DNA of 13,607 bases from an uncultured Bacilli bacterium (GTDB lineage: Bacteria; Bacillota_I; Bacilli_A; RF39; UBA660), in contig CANQMB010000018.1 in NCBI GenBank assembly GCA_947624845.1, positions 1 to 13,607 of the forward strand. The letters are read 5' to 3'. This document shows, piece by piece, positions 1 through 7,011 of the stretch (the first letter of the stretch is position 1; each line of letters starts with the position of its first letter). A model generated the notes under the pieces. The model was not told where the DNA came from. It made no database searches and saw only the letters and a list, made by a program, of their open reading frames with translations. Position numbers and translations under genes: made by a program.

Positions 1-1
1 A

Positions 2-1135
2 TCGTTAAAACCGCAAGTGATGATGGATGCTATGATGAACTACTATTGTAATCATACGGCCAATATTCACCGTGGAGATTATGATGCTGCGATTCAAACA
101 GATCAACTTTATGATGAGGCCAGGGTCGTGGTCCAAAATTTTATTGGAGCGAAAGATCCACAGGAAATTATTTTTACGAGTGGAATGACTGCATCCTTGA
201 ATCAAGTGGTATTTGGCTTTATGGAAAAGATGTTAAAACCAGGAGATGAAGTGTTAATTTCTACAGCAGAACATGCTTCGAATGTCTTACCTTGGTATGT
301 TTTACAAGAAAAAATTGGTATTGTCGTAAAAAATATTCCATTAGATATGGATCATGCTTTAACGATTTCCAATGTAGAAAAGATGATTACCCCACGGACG
401 AAAGTAATTTCTATCGCACATGTAAGTAACGTGATTGGAGATGTTCGAGATGTAGAGGCGATTGGAAAATTGGCCAAAGAGAAAGAAATTTATTTTGTAG
501 TGGATGCTGCTCAAAGTATTTCTCATCTTCCGGTGGATGTTTCGTTAATGAATGCTTCTTTTCTATGTTTTTCTGGACATAAAATGTTAGGTCCGACTGG
601 TGTTGGTGTACTCTACGGGAAAAAAGAACTATTAGAACAGATGAAGCCCCTTTTTTATGGAGGGGGAATGAATCAATCTTTTGAAACAGATGGGAGTTAT
701 GTATTGCGTGAAGTACCGATTCGATTCGAAGCTGGAACTCCGCCAATTGCAGAAGTCATTGGTCTTGCTGCTGCTATTCGATATCTAGAAAAAATTGGAA
801 TATCGAAAATTCATGAGCATGAAGTCAAATTAAAAAAATATTTAGTGGAAAATTTATCAAAAATGGATCATCTAATTCTTTATAATCCAAATAGTGAGAG
901 TGGAATTCTGACATTTAACGTTCGAGGGGTATTCAGTCAGGATACTGCCGTATTTTTAAATCATCATCATATTTATATAAGAGCAGGGAATCATTGTAGT
1001 AAAATGTTAAAAGAGGATTTGGATATCAAAAATACTTGTCGCATCAGCATGCATTTGTATAATAACATTGAAGATTGTGATCGATTACTTTCTGCTTTAG
1101 AAAAAAGTGAAGATATTTTTAAAACAATACTTTAG
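2..1135 (+). CDS. sufS: Cysteine desulfurase SufS (5' end outside window)
   Basis: This PLP-dependent cysteine desulfurase removes sulfur from L-cysteine and passes it, as an enzyme-bound persulfide, to SufU for Fe-S cluster assembly. The reading frame is open from base 2 and its first codons (SLKPQVMMDA) match the conserved N-terminal 'KPQ' stretch of SufS, so the true start lies upstream and about 20-30 residues are missing. The ATG at 17 is internal. Visible class V aminotransferase features are the HANIHRG-like segment NHTANIHRGDYD, the DAAQS motif, the PLP-binding Lys in FSGHKMLGPTG (codon 581-583) and the active-site Cys in RAGNHCSKM (codon 995-997). It is followed after 11 nt by sufU, with a TAGGTGAT ribosome binding site in the gap. 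In B. subtilis the order is sufC-sufD-sufS-sufU-sufB, so sufC and sufD are expected just upstream; this cannot be seen here. Confidence 0.95.
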   Translation, partial: SLKPQVMMDAMMNYYCNHTANIHRGDYDAAIQTDQLYDEARVVVQNFIGAKDPQEIIFTSGMTASLNQVVFGFMEKMLKPGDEVLISTAEHASNVLPWYVLQEKIGIVVKNIPLDMDHALTISNVEKMITPRTKVISIAHVSNVIGDVRDVEAIGKLAKEKEIYFVVDAAQSISHLPVDVSLMNASFLCFSGHKMLGPTGVGVLYGKKELLEQMKPLFYGGGMNQSFETDGSYVLREVPIRFEAGTPPIAEVIGLAAAIRYLEKIGISKIHEHEVKLKKYLVENLSKMDHLILYNPNSESGILTFNVRGVFSQDTAVFLNHHHIYIRAGNHCSKMLKEDLDIKNTCRISMHLYNNIEDCDRLLSALEKSEDIFKTIL

Positions 1136-1146
1136 TAGGTGATAGA

Positions 1147-1584
1147 ATGGATGCAAATTTAAGAAGAGAGATTATTTTGGATAATTATCAAAATCCTTTC
1201 CATAAAGGATTGGTGGAAGATTCAAAAGGGGAATACATAAAAAATAATACCAATAGTACATCTTGTATTGATAATATTGATATTATGTATAAAATAAAAG
1301 ATGGAGTAATCGAGGACATTTATTTTGATGGAGAAGCTTGTGCAATTTCAACTTCGGCCACTTCGATCATGATTCGAACATTGATTGGGAAGACAATAGA
1401 AGAGGCCAAAGTTTATCTAGAAAATTATGAGGCCATGATTCAAGAAAAACCTTATGATAAGGAATTGTTAAAAGAGTTAAATGTTTATGATGAAATTTAT
1501 TTACAACCCAATCGAATTAAATGTGCTTTGTTACCATTTATATCTTTAAGAAGAGCATTAGAAGGAGAAAAGAATGAGCAGTAA
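1147..1584 (+). CDS. sufU: SufU-type zinc-dependent sulfurtransferase (NifU/IscU N-terminal fold)
   Basis: SufU accepts persulfide sulfur from SufS and relays it to the SufBCD scaffold. The protein has 145 residues, the usual family length. The zinc and sulfur-relay residues can be placed: Cys40 and Asp42 in SCID, Cys65 in GEACAIS and Cys126 in IKCALLP. The family's usual CGD is CID here (Gly to Ile), and GEGCAIS is GEACAIS, both mild departures. The start is the ATG at 1147, with TAGGTGAT upstream. Its last 11 nt overlap the next gene, so translation of the two is probably coupled. The position between sufS and sufB fits the Firmicute SUF operon. An IscU-type scaffold role is less likely given the genomic partner SufB and the Asp ligand. 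Confidence 0.95.
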   Translation: MDANLRREIILDNYQNPFHKGLVEDSKGEYIKNNTNSTSCIDNIDIMYKIKDGVIEDIYFDGEACAISTSATSIMIRTLIGKTIEEAKVYLENYEAMIQEKPYDKELLKELNVYDEIYLQPNRIKCALLPFISLRRALEGEKNEQ

Positions 1585-1939
1585 AGAAAAAGTTGTTAAA
1601 GTATTATCTTATGATGGAGTCTATTTTAGGAGACCTTCATGGAATTTTTTAAAGTATGCAGTAGTTGTCCATCATGGTGGACAGATTCAAGATATTTTTG
1701 ATGGAACTGTATATCAAGAATTGTTATTTAATCAAGAGTCAGAAGAAAGAAAAAAATTACAAGTTGGGGATATTCGTGTTTGTTTTGATCAATATGTGGA
1801 TCGCCAAATGCAAAGTTATGTAAGATTTTCACTCAATAGAAAACAGAAAATCCGCTCTTGGATTCAAAAAAGTAATTTACCTTTTGATTATCCTTTTGTA
1901 AATGAAGAAAGTAATAAAAAAATGGTGAAAAAAAGATAG
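1574..1939 (+). CDS. Unrecognised 121-aa protein inside the SUF operon
   Basis: I do not recognise this family. The gene overlaps sufU by 11 nt, has a good AAGGAG ribosome binding site inside the sufU 3' end, and ends 8 nt before the sufB start, so it is a true operon member. The predicted product is soluble: no signal peptide or membrane segment is visible. It is rich in aromatic and charged residues, with a segment YAVVVHHGGQIQDIFDG near residues 28-44, a single Cys in the IRVCFDQY segment, and a Lys-rich C-terminus ending KKMVKKR. The usual sufCDSUB operon has no gene at this point. Position alone suggests a lineage-specific accessory factor in Fe-S assembly or SufB handling, but nothing in the sequence proves a role. 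It is too short and lacks the motifs to be SufA, SufE or SufT. Confidence 0.75.
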   Translation: MSSKEKVVKVLSYDGVYFRRPSWNFLKYAVVVHHGGQIQDIFDGTVYQELLFNQESEERKKLQVGDIRVCFDQYVDRQMQSYVRFSLNRKQKIRSWIQKSNLPFDYPFVNEESNKKMVKKR

Positions 1940-1947
1940 GAGTCAAT

Positions 1948-3255
1948 ATGGAAATTGTCGGTCTTACGGAAGAAAATATTCGAAAAATTTCTAAAATAAA
2001 AGGAGAAAATTCCAAAACTCTAGATTTTCGTCTAGAGAGTTTTCGTCTTTTTCAAAAATTGTCGCTTCCTACTTTTGGACCGAAACTCTCTATTGATTTT
2101 TCAAAAATTATCTATTATAAATCTAGTGATGATTATCTTCGTAATGATTGGAATCAAGTATTAAAACCAATCGTTCATGAATTAGATGACTTAGGCGTCA
2201 TTGAAAGTGAAAGACATATGGATGGTATGGGCGTGCAATATGAGAGTGAAGTTATTTACCATAATATGTTAGCAGAATTAAAAGAAAAGAATGTGATTTT
2301 TACTTCAATTGAGGATGCTTTTGCTCACTACCCGGATTTAATAGAAAAATATTTTGGGAAAATTGTTGATAGCAAAGAAAATAAATTTGCAGCTTTGAAT
2401 GGGGCCGTTTTTAGTGGTGGAAGTTTTATTTATATCCCACCTCATACGACATTGGATCGTCCTTTGCAAAGCTATTTTCGAATCAATAGTAAAAATATGG
2501 GTCAATTTGAACGAACGCTGATTATTGTGGATCATGATAGCCATCTTCATTATATTGAAGGTTGTACGGCTCCTACTTATAGTGAGTCATCCCTTCATGC
2601 TGCCGTTGTTGAAATTTATGTTGGAAAAAGAAGTTCGTGCCGATATTCGACGATCCAAAATTGGGCACCTAATGTTTATAATTTAGTCACGAAAAGAGCT
2701 CTTGTCGAAGAAGATGGTCAGATGGAATGGATCGATGGAAATATCGGAAGTTATAAAACGATGAAATATCCTTGTTGTGTTTTAAAAGGGGATCGTTCGA
2801 GAGGAACTTGTATTACGATTAGTGTTGCATCTAAAAATCAGATACAGGATAGTGGTGCCCGTATGATTCATATAGGGAAACATACAAAAAGCAACATTAT
2901 TTCCAAAAGTATTGCTAAAAATGGGGGGAATGCTACTTATCGTGGGGAAGTAGCTATAAAAAAAGGGGCAGAACACAGTGAAGCAATGGTGAAATGCGAT
3001 ACTTTAATATTAGATGAAAAATCGAAAAGTGATACGATTGTAGTCAATTCCTGTGATCCTCCAAGTAGTACAATAGAGCATGAAGCAACAGTATCTAAGA
3101 TTAATGAAGATAGCCTATTTTACTTAATGAGTCGTGGGTTAACTTCAGAAAAAGCGATGGAATTGATCGTGTTGGGCTTTTTAGAAAAATTTCGGGAAGA
3201 ACTTCCTATGGAATATGCAGTGGAATTAAATCAACTGATGAAACAAAACTTATAA
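1948..3255 (+). CDS. sufB: Fe-S cluster scaffold protein SufB
   Basis: SufB is the scaffold subunit of the SufBC2D complex on which Fe-S clusters are built. It has 435 residues, somewhat shorter than the common 465. Family hallmarks are CRYSTIQNWAPNVYNLVTKRA (residues 231-251), GQMEWIDGNIGS (257-268), MKYPCCVLKGD (272-282), the EHEATVSKI segment (377-385) and the LFYLMSRGL...AMELIVLGF C-terminal signature. Cys231 corresponds to the CRYSTIQNW cysteine, and Glu377-His378-Glu379 to the functional EHE of SufB. Just before it, residues 367-371 read NSCDP, placing a Cys (369) about where Cys405 lies in E. coli SufB. The start is the ATG at 1948, behind TAGGAG with a 5-nt spacer. It is the last gene of the SUF operon seen here. 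Confidence 0.96.
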   Translation: MEIVGLTEENIRKISKIKGENSKTLDFRLESFRLFQKLSLPTFGPKLSIDFSKIIYYKSSDDYLRNDWNQVLKPIVHELDDLGVIESERHMDGMGVQYESEVIYHNMLAELKEKNVIFTSIEDAFAHYPDLIEKYFGKIVDSKENKFAALNGAVFSGGSFIYIPPHTTLDRPLQSYFRINSKNMGQFERTLIIVDHDSHLHYIEGCTAPTYSESSLHAAVVEIYVGKRSSCRYSTIQNWAPNVYNLVTKRALVEEDGQMEWIDGNIGSYKTMKYPCCVLKGDRSRGTCITISVASKNQIQDSGARMIHIGKHTKSNIISKSIAKNGGNATYRGEVAIKKGAEHSEAMVKCDTLILDEKSKSDTIVVNSCDPPSSTIEHEATVSKINEDSLFYLMSRGLTSEKAMELIVLGFLEKFREELPMEYAVELNQLMKQNL

Positions 3256-3407
3256 ACTTGTTTTTTCCTCTATATTTCTTTAGGACTTTTTTCCTTTTAT
3301 TAGAGACTTTTTAAAAATTGCCTCTTTTTTGTTTATGAATTTCTCCTTTTAGAGATTTGTCTTTTTTTGATAAATACGTAAGATAGGACAAAGAAAGGAG
3401 GATATTT
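3256..3407. other. T-rich intergenic region between sufB and ssb
   Basis: This 152-nt gap is T-rich on the + strand, with several T tracts and loosely repeated AGAGA-T-rich units. No strong hairpin followed by a U tract was found, so the end of the suf transcript is undefined. A weak promoter-like pair, TTGTCT (3357-3362) and TAAGAT (3379-3384) with a 16-bp spacer, lies upstream of ssb. A split inverted pair TTTGTC (3356-3361) and GACAAA (3387-3392) flanks that -10 element and could be an operator. Confidence 0.35.
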
Positions 3408-3740
3408 ATGTTGAATCAAGTTGTTTTAGTAGGACGTTTAGTTCGTGATTTTGATGTTCATACGACAGAAAAAGATAAAAAAATAGCGACGATCACCTTG
3501 GCGGTACCACGTAGTTTCAAAAATGTGGAAGGTGTTTATGAAACAGATTTTATCGATTGTATACTTTTCGAAGGTTCTGCCGCTCATACGTGGGAATATT
3601 GTCATAAAGGAGATATTATTGGCATTCGTGGTCGATTACAATCTAGGCTCATACAGACAGATTCCAAAAAGGAATCTTGCTTAGAAGTCATAGGAGAGAA
3701 AGTTACTTTTTTATCTTCAAAATCAAAAGAAAAAGAGTAA
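3408..3740 (+). CDS. ssb: Short single-stranded DNA-binding protein without acidic tail (SsbB-like)
   Basis: The protein binds single-stranded DNA through an OB fold. The 110 residues cover only this fold: the start MLNQVVLVGRLVRDFDV matches the SSB opening strand, followed by TLAVPRSF, the ETDFIDCILF core strand and KGDIIGIRGRLQSR. Main replicative SSBs are about 150-170 residues and end in an acidic DDDIPF-type tail that recruits partner proteins. This one ends SSKSKEKE with no such tail. That resembles B. subtilis SsbB, a competence-induced SSB of similar length, so a role in protecting incoming or recombining DNA is more likely than replication. It is not next to rpsF/rpsR as the housekeeping ssb usually is. 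The start ATG has an AAGGAGG site with a 6-8-nt spacer. Assignment to SsbB rather than another secondary SSB is inference. Confidence 0.9.
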   Translation: MLNQVVLVGRLVRDFDVHTTEKDKKIATITLAVPRSFKNVEGVYETDFIDCILFEGSAAHTWEYCHKGDIIGIRGRLQSRLIQTDSKKESCLEVIGEKVTFLSSKSKEKE

Positions 3741-3757
3741 AGTTTCTTATTAGTTAA

Positions 3758-3768
3758 CTTTCGACAAA
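3758..3768 (-). promoter_or_regulatory. Spo0A box upstream of the HTH regulator gene
   Basis: The minus strand reads TTTGTCGAAAG, containing the TGTCGAA core of the known Spo0A-binding site. The same 11-mer occurs at 10319-10329 upstream of spoIIAA, apart from possible extension. It overlaps the likely -35 element of the downstream promoter (TCGACA 3761-3766), a position that would favour repression, though activation is possible. Confidence 0.55.
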
Positions 3769-3791
3769 TTATCTTTTCGTATCTTTATAAT
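3761..3791 (+). promoter_or_regulatory. SigA-like promoter of the HTH gene
   Basis: TCGACA (3761-3766, 5 of 6 to TTGACA) is followed by a perfect TATAAT (3786-3791). The 19-bp spacer is long, so the promoter may need help or be weak. The -35 overlaps the Spo0A box. Confidence 0.45.
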
Positions 3792-3792
3792 G

Positions 3793-3806
3793 AGAATGAG
3801 CATTCT
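3793..3806. repeat. Palindrome AGAATG-AG-CATTCT, possible operator
   Basis: Two 6-bp inverted arms (3793-3798 and 3801-3806) are separated by 2 bp. They lie between the -10 element and the ribosome binding site of the HTH gene, over the expected transcription start. This is a natural place for autoregulation by the encoded XRE-type protein; the link is inferred from position. Confidence 0.4.
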
Positions 3807-3824
3807 ATTATAGAGGTGATTGTG

Positions 3825-4175
3825 TTGTTAGGGAAAAGAATCAAAGCCTTGCGAAAAGAAAAGGGATTAACTCAACAACAGCTAGGAGATATGATCAACG
3901 TCACAAAGGTGAGCATTTGTTGTTATGAAAAGGGGACCAGAAATCCAAGCTTTCAAACATTGGGAGATCTAAGTAGAGTTTTTGGAGTGGATTTAAATTA
4001 TTTCCTAGGAATTGATGATTATGTGGTTGCAGAGGATAAAGAAGATTACCATATTCCAATGGCACAAGAAGAAATAGATTTTATTTTAGAAATGCGAACA
4101 AATACAAAATTACATGATCAATTGTTAGATGATCCAAAGAGATTATTACAGTTAATCGATAAGAAAATAAAATAA
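3825..4175 (+). CDS. XRE-family helix-turn-helix transcriptional regulator
   Basis: This is a small DNA-binding regulator of about 116 residues. Residues 3-60 form a Cro/C1-type HTH: GKRIKALRKEKGLTQQQLGD, then the recognition helix NVTKVSICCYEKGTRNPS, then TLGDLSRVFGVDLNYFLG. The roughly 55-residue tail is acidic then helical (EEIDFILEMRTNTKLHDQLLDD) and may mediate oligomerisation. It has no peptidase or metal-binding domain. The start is uncertain. The AGAGGTGAT site at 3812-3820 places the TTG at 3825 at the best distance, while the GTG codons at 3816 and 3822 overlap or crowd the site. The upstream region has a Spo0A box and a palindrome, and a terminator follows, so it is probably a single-gene unit. 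The arrangement recalls SinR/AbrB-type transition regulators, but the target genes are unknown. Confidence 0.85.
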   Translation: MLGKRIKALRKEKGLTQQQLGDMINVTKVSICCYEKGTRNPSFQTLGDLSRVFGVDLNYFLGIDDYVVAEDKEDYHIPMAQEEIDFILEMRTNTKLHDQLLDDPKRLLQLIDKKIK

Positions 4176-4199
4176 GGAGAATCTTGAGATTCTTCTTTT
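4176..4199 (+). terminator. Rho-independent terminator after HTH gene
   Basis: GGAGAATC (4176-4183), loop TTGA and GATTCTTC (4188-4195) form an 8-bp stem with one G-U pair, followed by TTTTC. The -35 box of the next gene lies in its loop. Confidence 0.65.
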
Positions 4200-4212
4200 C
4201 ATTTATTATAAT
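4184..4212 (+). promoter_or_regulatory. SigA-type promoter of the nucleoside phosphorylase gene
   Basis: TTGAGA (4184-4189) and a perfect TATAAT (4207-4212) are separated by exactly 17 bp. The -35 element overlaps the loop and 3' arm of the preceding terminator hairpin. Predicted transcription starts near 4219, close to the GGAGG site, giving a very short leader. Confidence 0.65.
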
Positions 4213-4229
4213 AAAATTGGAGGCGCTTT

Positions 4230-5456
4230 ATGATAAAAGATATAATTAATCAGAAACGACTAGGAAAGGCTCTAACAAAAGAAGAATTAGAGACTTGTTT
4301 TTTAGGTTATTTGAAAGGGGAAGTTCCCGATTATCAGATGGCTGCATTGCTCATGGCAATCTGTATTAATGGAATGACTGATGAAGAAACGTTTTATCTT
4401 ACGGATTTGTTTTTACACAGTGGAGATATCCTCGATTTTTCTAATTTGCCTGGCATTCAAGTGGATAAACATTCTACTGGAGGTGTGGGGGATAAGACAA
4501 CTTTAGTTGTGGTTCCCTTAGTTGCTGCCTGTGGAGTTCCAATTATTAAAATGAGTGGACGAGGTTTGGGATATACCGGAGGAACTGTCGATAAATTAGA
4601 GTCCATTCCAGGATATCGAATTGAACTTAGCAAAGAAGAAATTGAGGAACAGGTTAGAAAAATTGGGGCCGTGATGATTGCGCAAAGTGCTACTTTATGT
4701 CCTTTAGATAAAAAGATTTATGCTCTTCGTGATGTCAGTGGAACAACAGAATCAATTCCTTTAATAGCAGCTTCTATTATGAGTAAAAAAATTGCTTTAG
4801 GAGCCGATAAAATATTGATCGATATTAAAGTCGGACGAGGGGCTTTTATGAAGACAGAAGCGGATGCCAAGAAACTTTCTGATTTGATGATTGCGATTGG
4901 AAAGTTTTATCAAAAAGAAGTTCGTACTGTTTTTTCTAATATGGATTCTCCTTTGGGGGAATGTGTTGGAAATTCTTTAGAAGTGAGAGAAGCATTGGAA
5001 GTATTAGAAGAAAAAAAAGAGGGAGATTTTTTAGATTTATGCATTCAATTAGCGACGGAAATGGTTTCGATGGGAAAAGAAATTCCTGAAGAAGAAGCGA
5101 AAGATCTTGTTTTAGATGCGCTATATAGCAAAAAAGCTTATTCAAAGTTCTTAGAAATTGTAGATGCTCAGGGAGGAAATTTAAAACTTCTTTCCATTAG
5201 TAAAAATCAAGAGACAGTCACGGCTTCTTCTGCGGGCATCGTTCAGCAAATTGATGCTTTAGAAATAGCGAAGCTCTCTTATCTTTTAGGTGCTGGGCGA
5301 AAGAAAAAAGAAGATAAGATCGATCCGAGTGTCGGTGTTTCTTGTCATGTTTTTGTCGGGCAACATGTAAAAGTGGGAGATCCTTTACTTACACTTTATA
5401 AAAAAGAGGGAGATTTCTCGAATTATTCTTGGGACTCTATATTTAAAATTCTATAA
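4230..5456 (+). CDS. pdp: Pyrimidine-nucleoside phosphorylase / thymidine phosphorylase
   Basis: This enzyme phosphorolyses uridine, thymidine or deoxyuridine to the free base and (deoxy)ribose-1-phosphate, a cytosolic nucleoside salvage step. The order of parts matches the family: an N-terminal helical domain (MIKDIINQKRLGKALTKEEL), the phosphate-binding loop KHSTGGVGDKTT (residues 80-91), and the family signature SGRGLGYTGGTVDKLES (109-125). A C-terminal PYNP-like domain with SSAGIVQQIDAL and VGVSCHVFVGQHVKVGDPL follows. At 408 residues it is about 25 shorter than B. subtilis Pdp (433), the shortening being mostly at the C-terminus. The start ATG lies behind GGAGG. It has its own promoter and no deoC, cdd or nupC neighbour, so it seems to be a single-gene unit. 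Base specificity (Pdp or DeoA type) cannot be read with confidence. Confidence 0.93.
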   Translation: MIKDIINQKRLGKALTKEELETCFLGYLKGEVPDYQMAALLMAICINGMTDEETFYLTDLFLHSGDILDFSNLPGIQVDKHSTGGVGDKTTLVVVPLVAACGVPIIKMSGRGLGYTGGTVDKLESIPGYRIELSKEEIEEQVRKIGAVMIAQSATLCPLDKKIYALRDVSGTTESIPLIAASIMSKKIALGADKILIDIKVGRGAFMKTEADAKKLSDLMIAIGKFYQKEVRTVFSNMDSPLGECVGNSLEVREALEVLEEKKEGDFLDLCIQLATEMVSMGKEIPEEEAKDLVLDALYSKKAYSKFLEIVDAQGGNLKLLSISKNQETVTASSAGIVQQIDALEIAKLSYLLGAGRKKKEDKIDPSVGVSCHVFVGQHVKVGDPLLTLYKKEGDFSNYSWDSIFKIL

Positions 5457-5491
5457 TTTTATAAAAAAATATTTTAAAATCACAACTTTTG

Positions 5492-5500
5492 TGCTATACT
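5492..5500 (+). promoter_or_regulatory. Extended -10 promoter of the adhesin-sortase operon
   Basis: TGC-TATACT (5492-5500) is an extended -10 element with no convincing -35. A small inverted repeat, CACAA-CTT-TTGTG (5481-5493), ends inside it and could be an operator. Predicted transcription starts near 5507, leaving a leader of about 29 nt. Confidence 0.5.
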
Positions 5501-5535
5501 AAATTCAAACAAATGAAGTGAGGTTAGGTGAATTT

Positions 5536-7011
5536 ATGGCAAAGGTTACAAAAAATGAAAAAAGAAAAGTTAGTTTAATGACAATTGCTACATTTTTATT
5601 TGCAGCATCTGTCATGATGTTTATCGGTGTTATCGGTTCTGCGTATATTGGTAAATCTTATGCGATTGAATCTGAGGCTTTACCTGAGACATTGACAGTT
5701 CATGCAGATAATACATGGGGTGGAGATGTTCAAAATGGTGTAGGACTTGTATTAATTAAATCCGGTGGAGAAAATGTGATTTATTTAAGAAGTGATTTCT
5801 ATGGAGAATCGAATGGCCATCGTTATGAACTTTACTGTTTGGAACGTACAAAAGGTATGCCAAATGATGGAACGTATACAAAAGATGCAGGAAAGACTTC
5901 AAGCTTTACAGATGCTGGAATCGTCTATATTGTGACGAACTCTTATCCAAATAGTAATACTTTCATGAGTGATATTACACCTTTAGATCCAAGTGTAGAT
6001 GTCAGTCACTATAAAAAAGTTGCCACTCAATTTGCAATCTGGTATTACCAAGATTTGGCGAATGGAACACCAGATTCTTCAGAAGGAGTGCTTACAGTAA
6101 AAGAAAAGACTGCTTTAAAAGCCGATGCTCGTTATGGAAAAGCGATTGTTGACTTAGCAACAAAAGCCTTAGCAGCAAAAAATGCTCCTGAAGCACCAGC
6201 AGATGCGTTGAGTGTAGATGAAAAATCAATTAGTTATCGTATTTCTGATGATGGTAAATATTTTGAATCTAGTCTTATTTCTGTAACAGGAAGTAACTCT
6301 ATGTTTAAAAGTTATACTGTCAGCCTAGATGAAAATACATATGGTGCTACGATTGTCAACGACAAAGGTGCGGAAGTAGGAAATGGAGCTGTCTTCGGAG
6401 CTTTGGAAAAATTTAAGATTCGGGTTCCATTAGAAAAATTAAAAGATTTAAATAGTATCGATTTGAAGGCAAATATTACTGGTACATTTGAACATAAACA
6501 AGTATTTGCATATAAACACAGTACAGAATCTTCTCAAACAGCTTTAGTAGGTGCCTTTGATAATCTAAATCAAAATGCGAATATTGAATTACAATTTAAT
6601 GTTCCAACAGGAAAGGTTCAAGTTAGTAAACAAGATATTACAAATTCAAAAGAACTTCCTGGTGCTACTTTAGTTATTCACGATTGTAACGGAAAAGAAG
6701 TAGCTAAATGGGTTTCAACAACAGAACCACATTACATTGAGGCTTTACCTGTAACAACAGATACTTGTAAATATACTTTAACTGAAACTATCGCTCCAGA
6801 AGGTTACGAGTTAAGTTCAGAAAGTATTCAATTCGAAGTTAAAGATGATGGCTCTGTTACTGCAGTTGTTATGAAAAATACACCACTTACCCCAGCGCCA
6901 GATACTGGAATGGATATTCCAATGAGCGTTTACATTGCTGGTGGAATTATCCTAATCTGTGGTATTGCAGTCATCTATGCAAGTGTTAAACCAAAAAAAG
7001 AAAATGAATAA
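5536..7011 (+). CDS. Sortase-anchored thioester adhesin (TQXA domain plus Cna-B domain)
   Basis: This is a cell-wall surface protein of 491 residues. The start at ATG 5536 follows AGGTGA with a 4-nt spacer, and gives a signal peptide with basic start KNEKRK, a hydrophobic core to about residue 38 and likely cleavage after SYA (43). Residues about 75-210 form a TQXA thioester domain: Cys101 in LYCLE and Gln165 in the TQFAIW motif are the pair known to form an internal Cys-Gln thioester, used by Gram-positive adhesins to bond covalently to host targets. Residues about 230-355 are an unassigned, probably beta-rich segment. Residues 358-449 are a Cna-B/SpaA-type domain with Lys365, Glu417 in TETIAPEGY and Asn448 placed for an isopeptide bond; Cys384 and Cys411 could form a disulfide. 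The sorting signal is APDTG (454-458), a transmembrane helix, then KPKKENE. It overlaps the sortase gene by 8 nt. Confidence 0.9.
   Translation: MAKVTKNEKRKVSLMTIATFLFAASVMMFIGVIGSAYIGKSYAIESEALPETLTVHADNTWGGDVQNGVGLVLIKSGGENVIYLRSDFYGESNGHRYELYCLERTKGMPNDGTYTKDAGKTSSFTDAGIVYIVTNSYPNSNTFMSDITPLDPSVDVSHYKKVATQFAIWYYQDLANGTPDSSEGVLTVKEKTALKADARYGKAIVDLATKALAAKNAPEAPADALSVDEKSISYRISDDGKYFESSLISVTGSNSMFKSYTVSLDENTYGATIVNDKGAEVGNGAVFGALEKFKIRVPLEKLKDLNSIDLKANITGTFEHKQVFAYKHSTESSQTALVGAFDNLNQNANIELQFNVPTGKVQVSKQDITNSKELPGATLVIHDCNGKEVAKWVSTTEPHYIEALPVTTDTCKYTLTETIAPEGYELSSESIQFEVKDDGSVTAVVMKNTPLTPAPDTGMDIPMSVYIAGGIILICGIAVIYASVKPKKENE

Noticed and set aside
411..746. Minus-strand open frame within sufS
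   Set aside because: It is antisense to a well-supported enzyme gene, with no family features or ribosome binding site.
17..1135. ATG at 17 as the sufS start
   Set aside because: The frame is open upstream to base 2 and those codons match the conserved SufS N-terminal region, so the gene is cut by the window edge.
3313..3330. ComK-like AAAA-N5-TTTT site upstream of ssb
   Set aside because: Only one imperfect half-site was found in a T-rich region where such matches arise by chance.
3793..3806. Fur-type iron box upstream of the HTH gene
   Set aside because: The palindrome has a 2-bp centre and the wrong arm spacing for the Fur 7-1-7 pattern; an XRE operator is more plausible.
5445..5461. 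Terminator after the nucleoside phosphorylase gene
   Set aside because: The hairpin is made only of A-T pairs and has no U tract after it.
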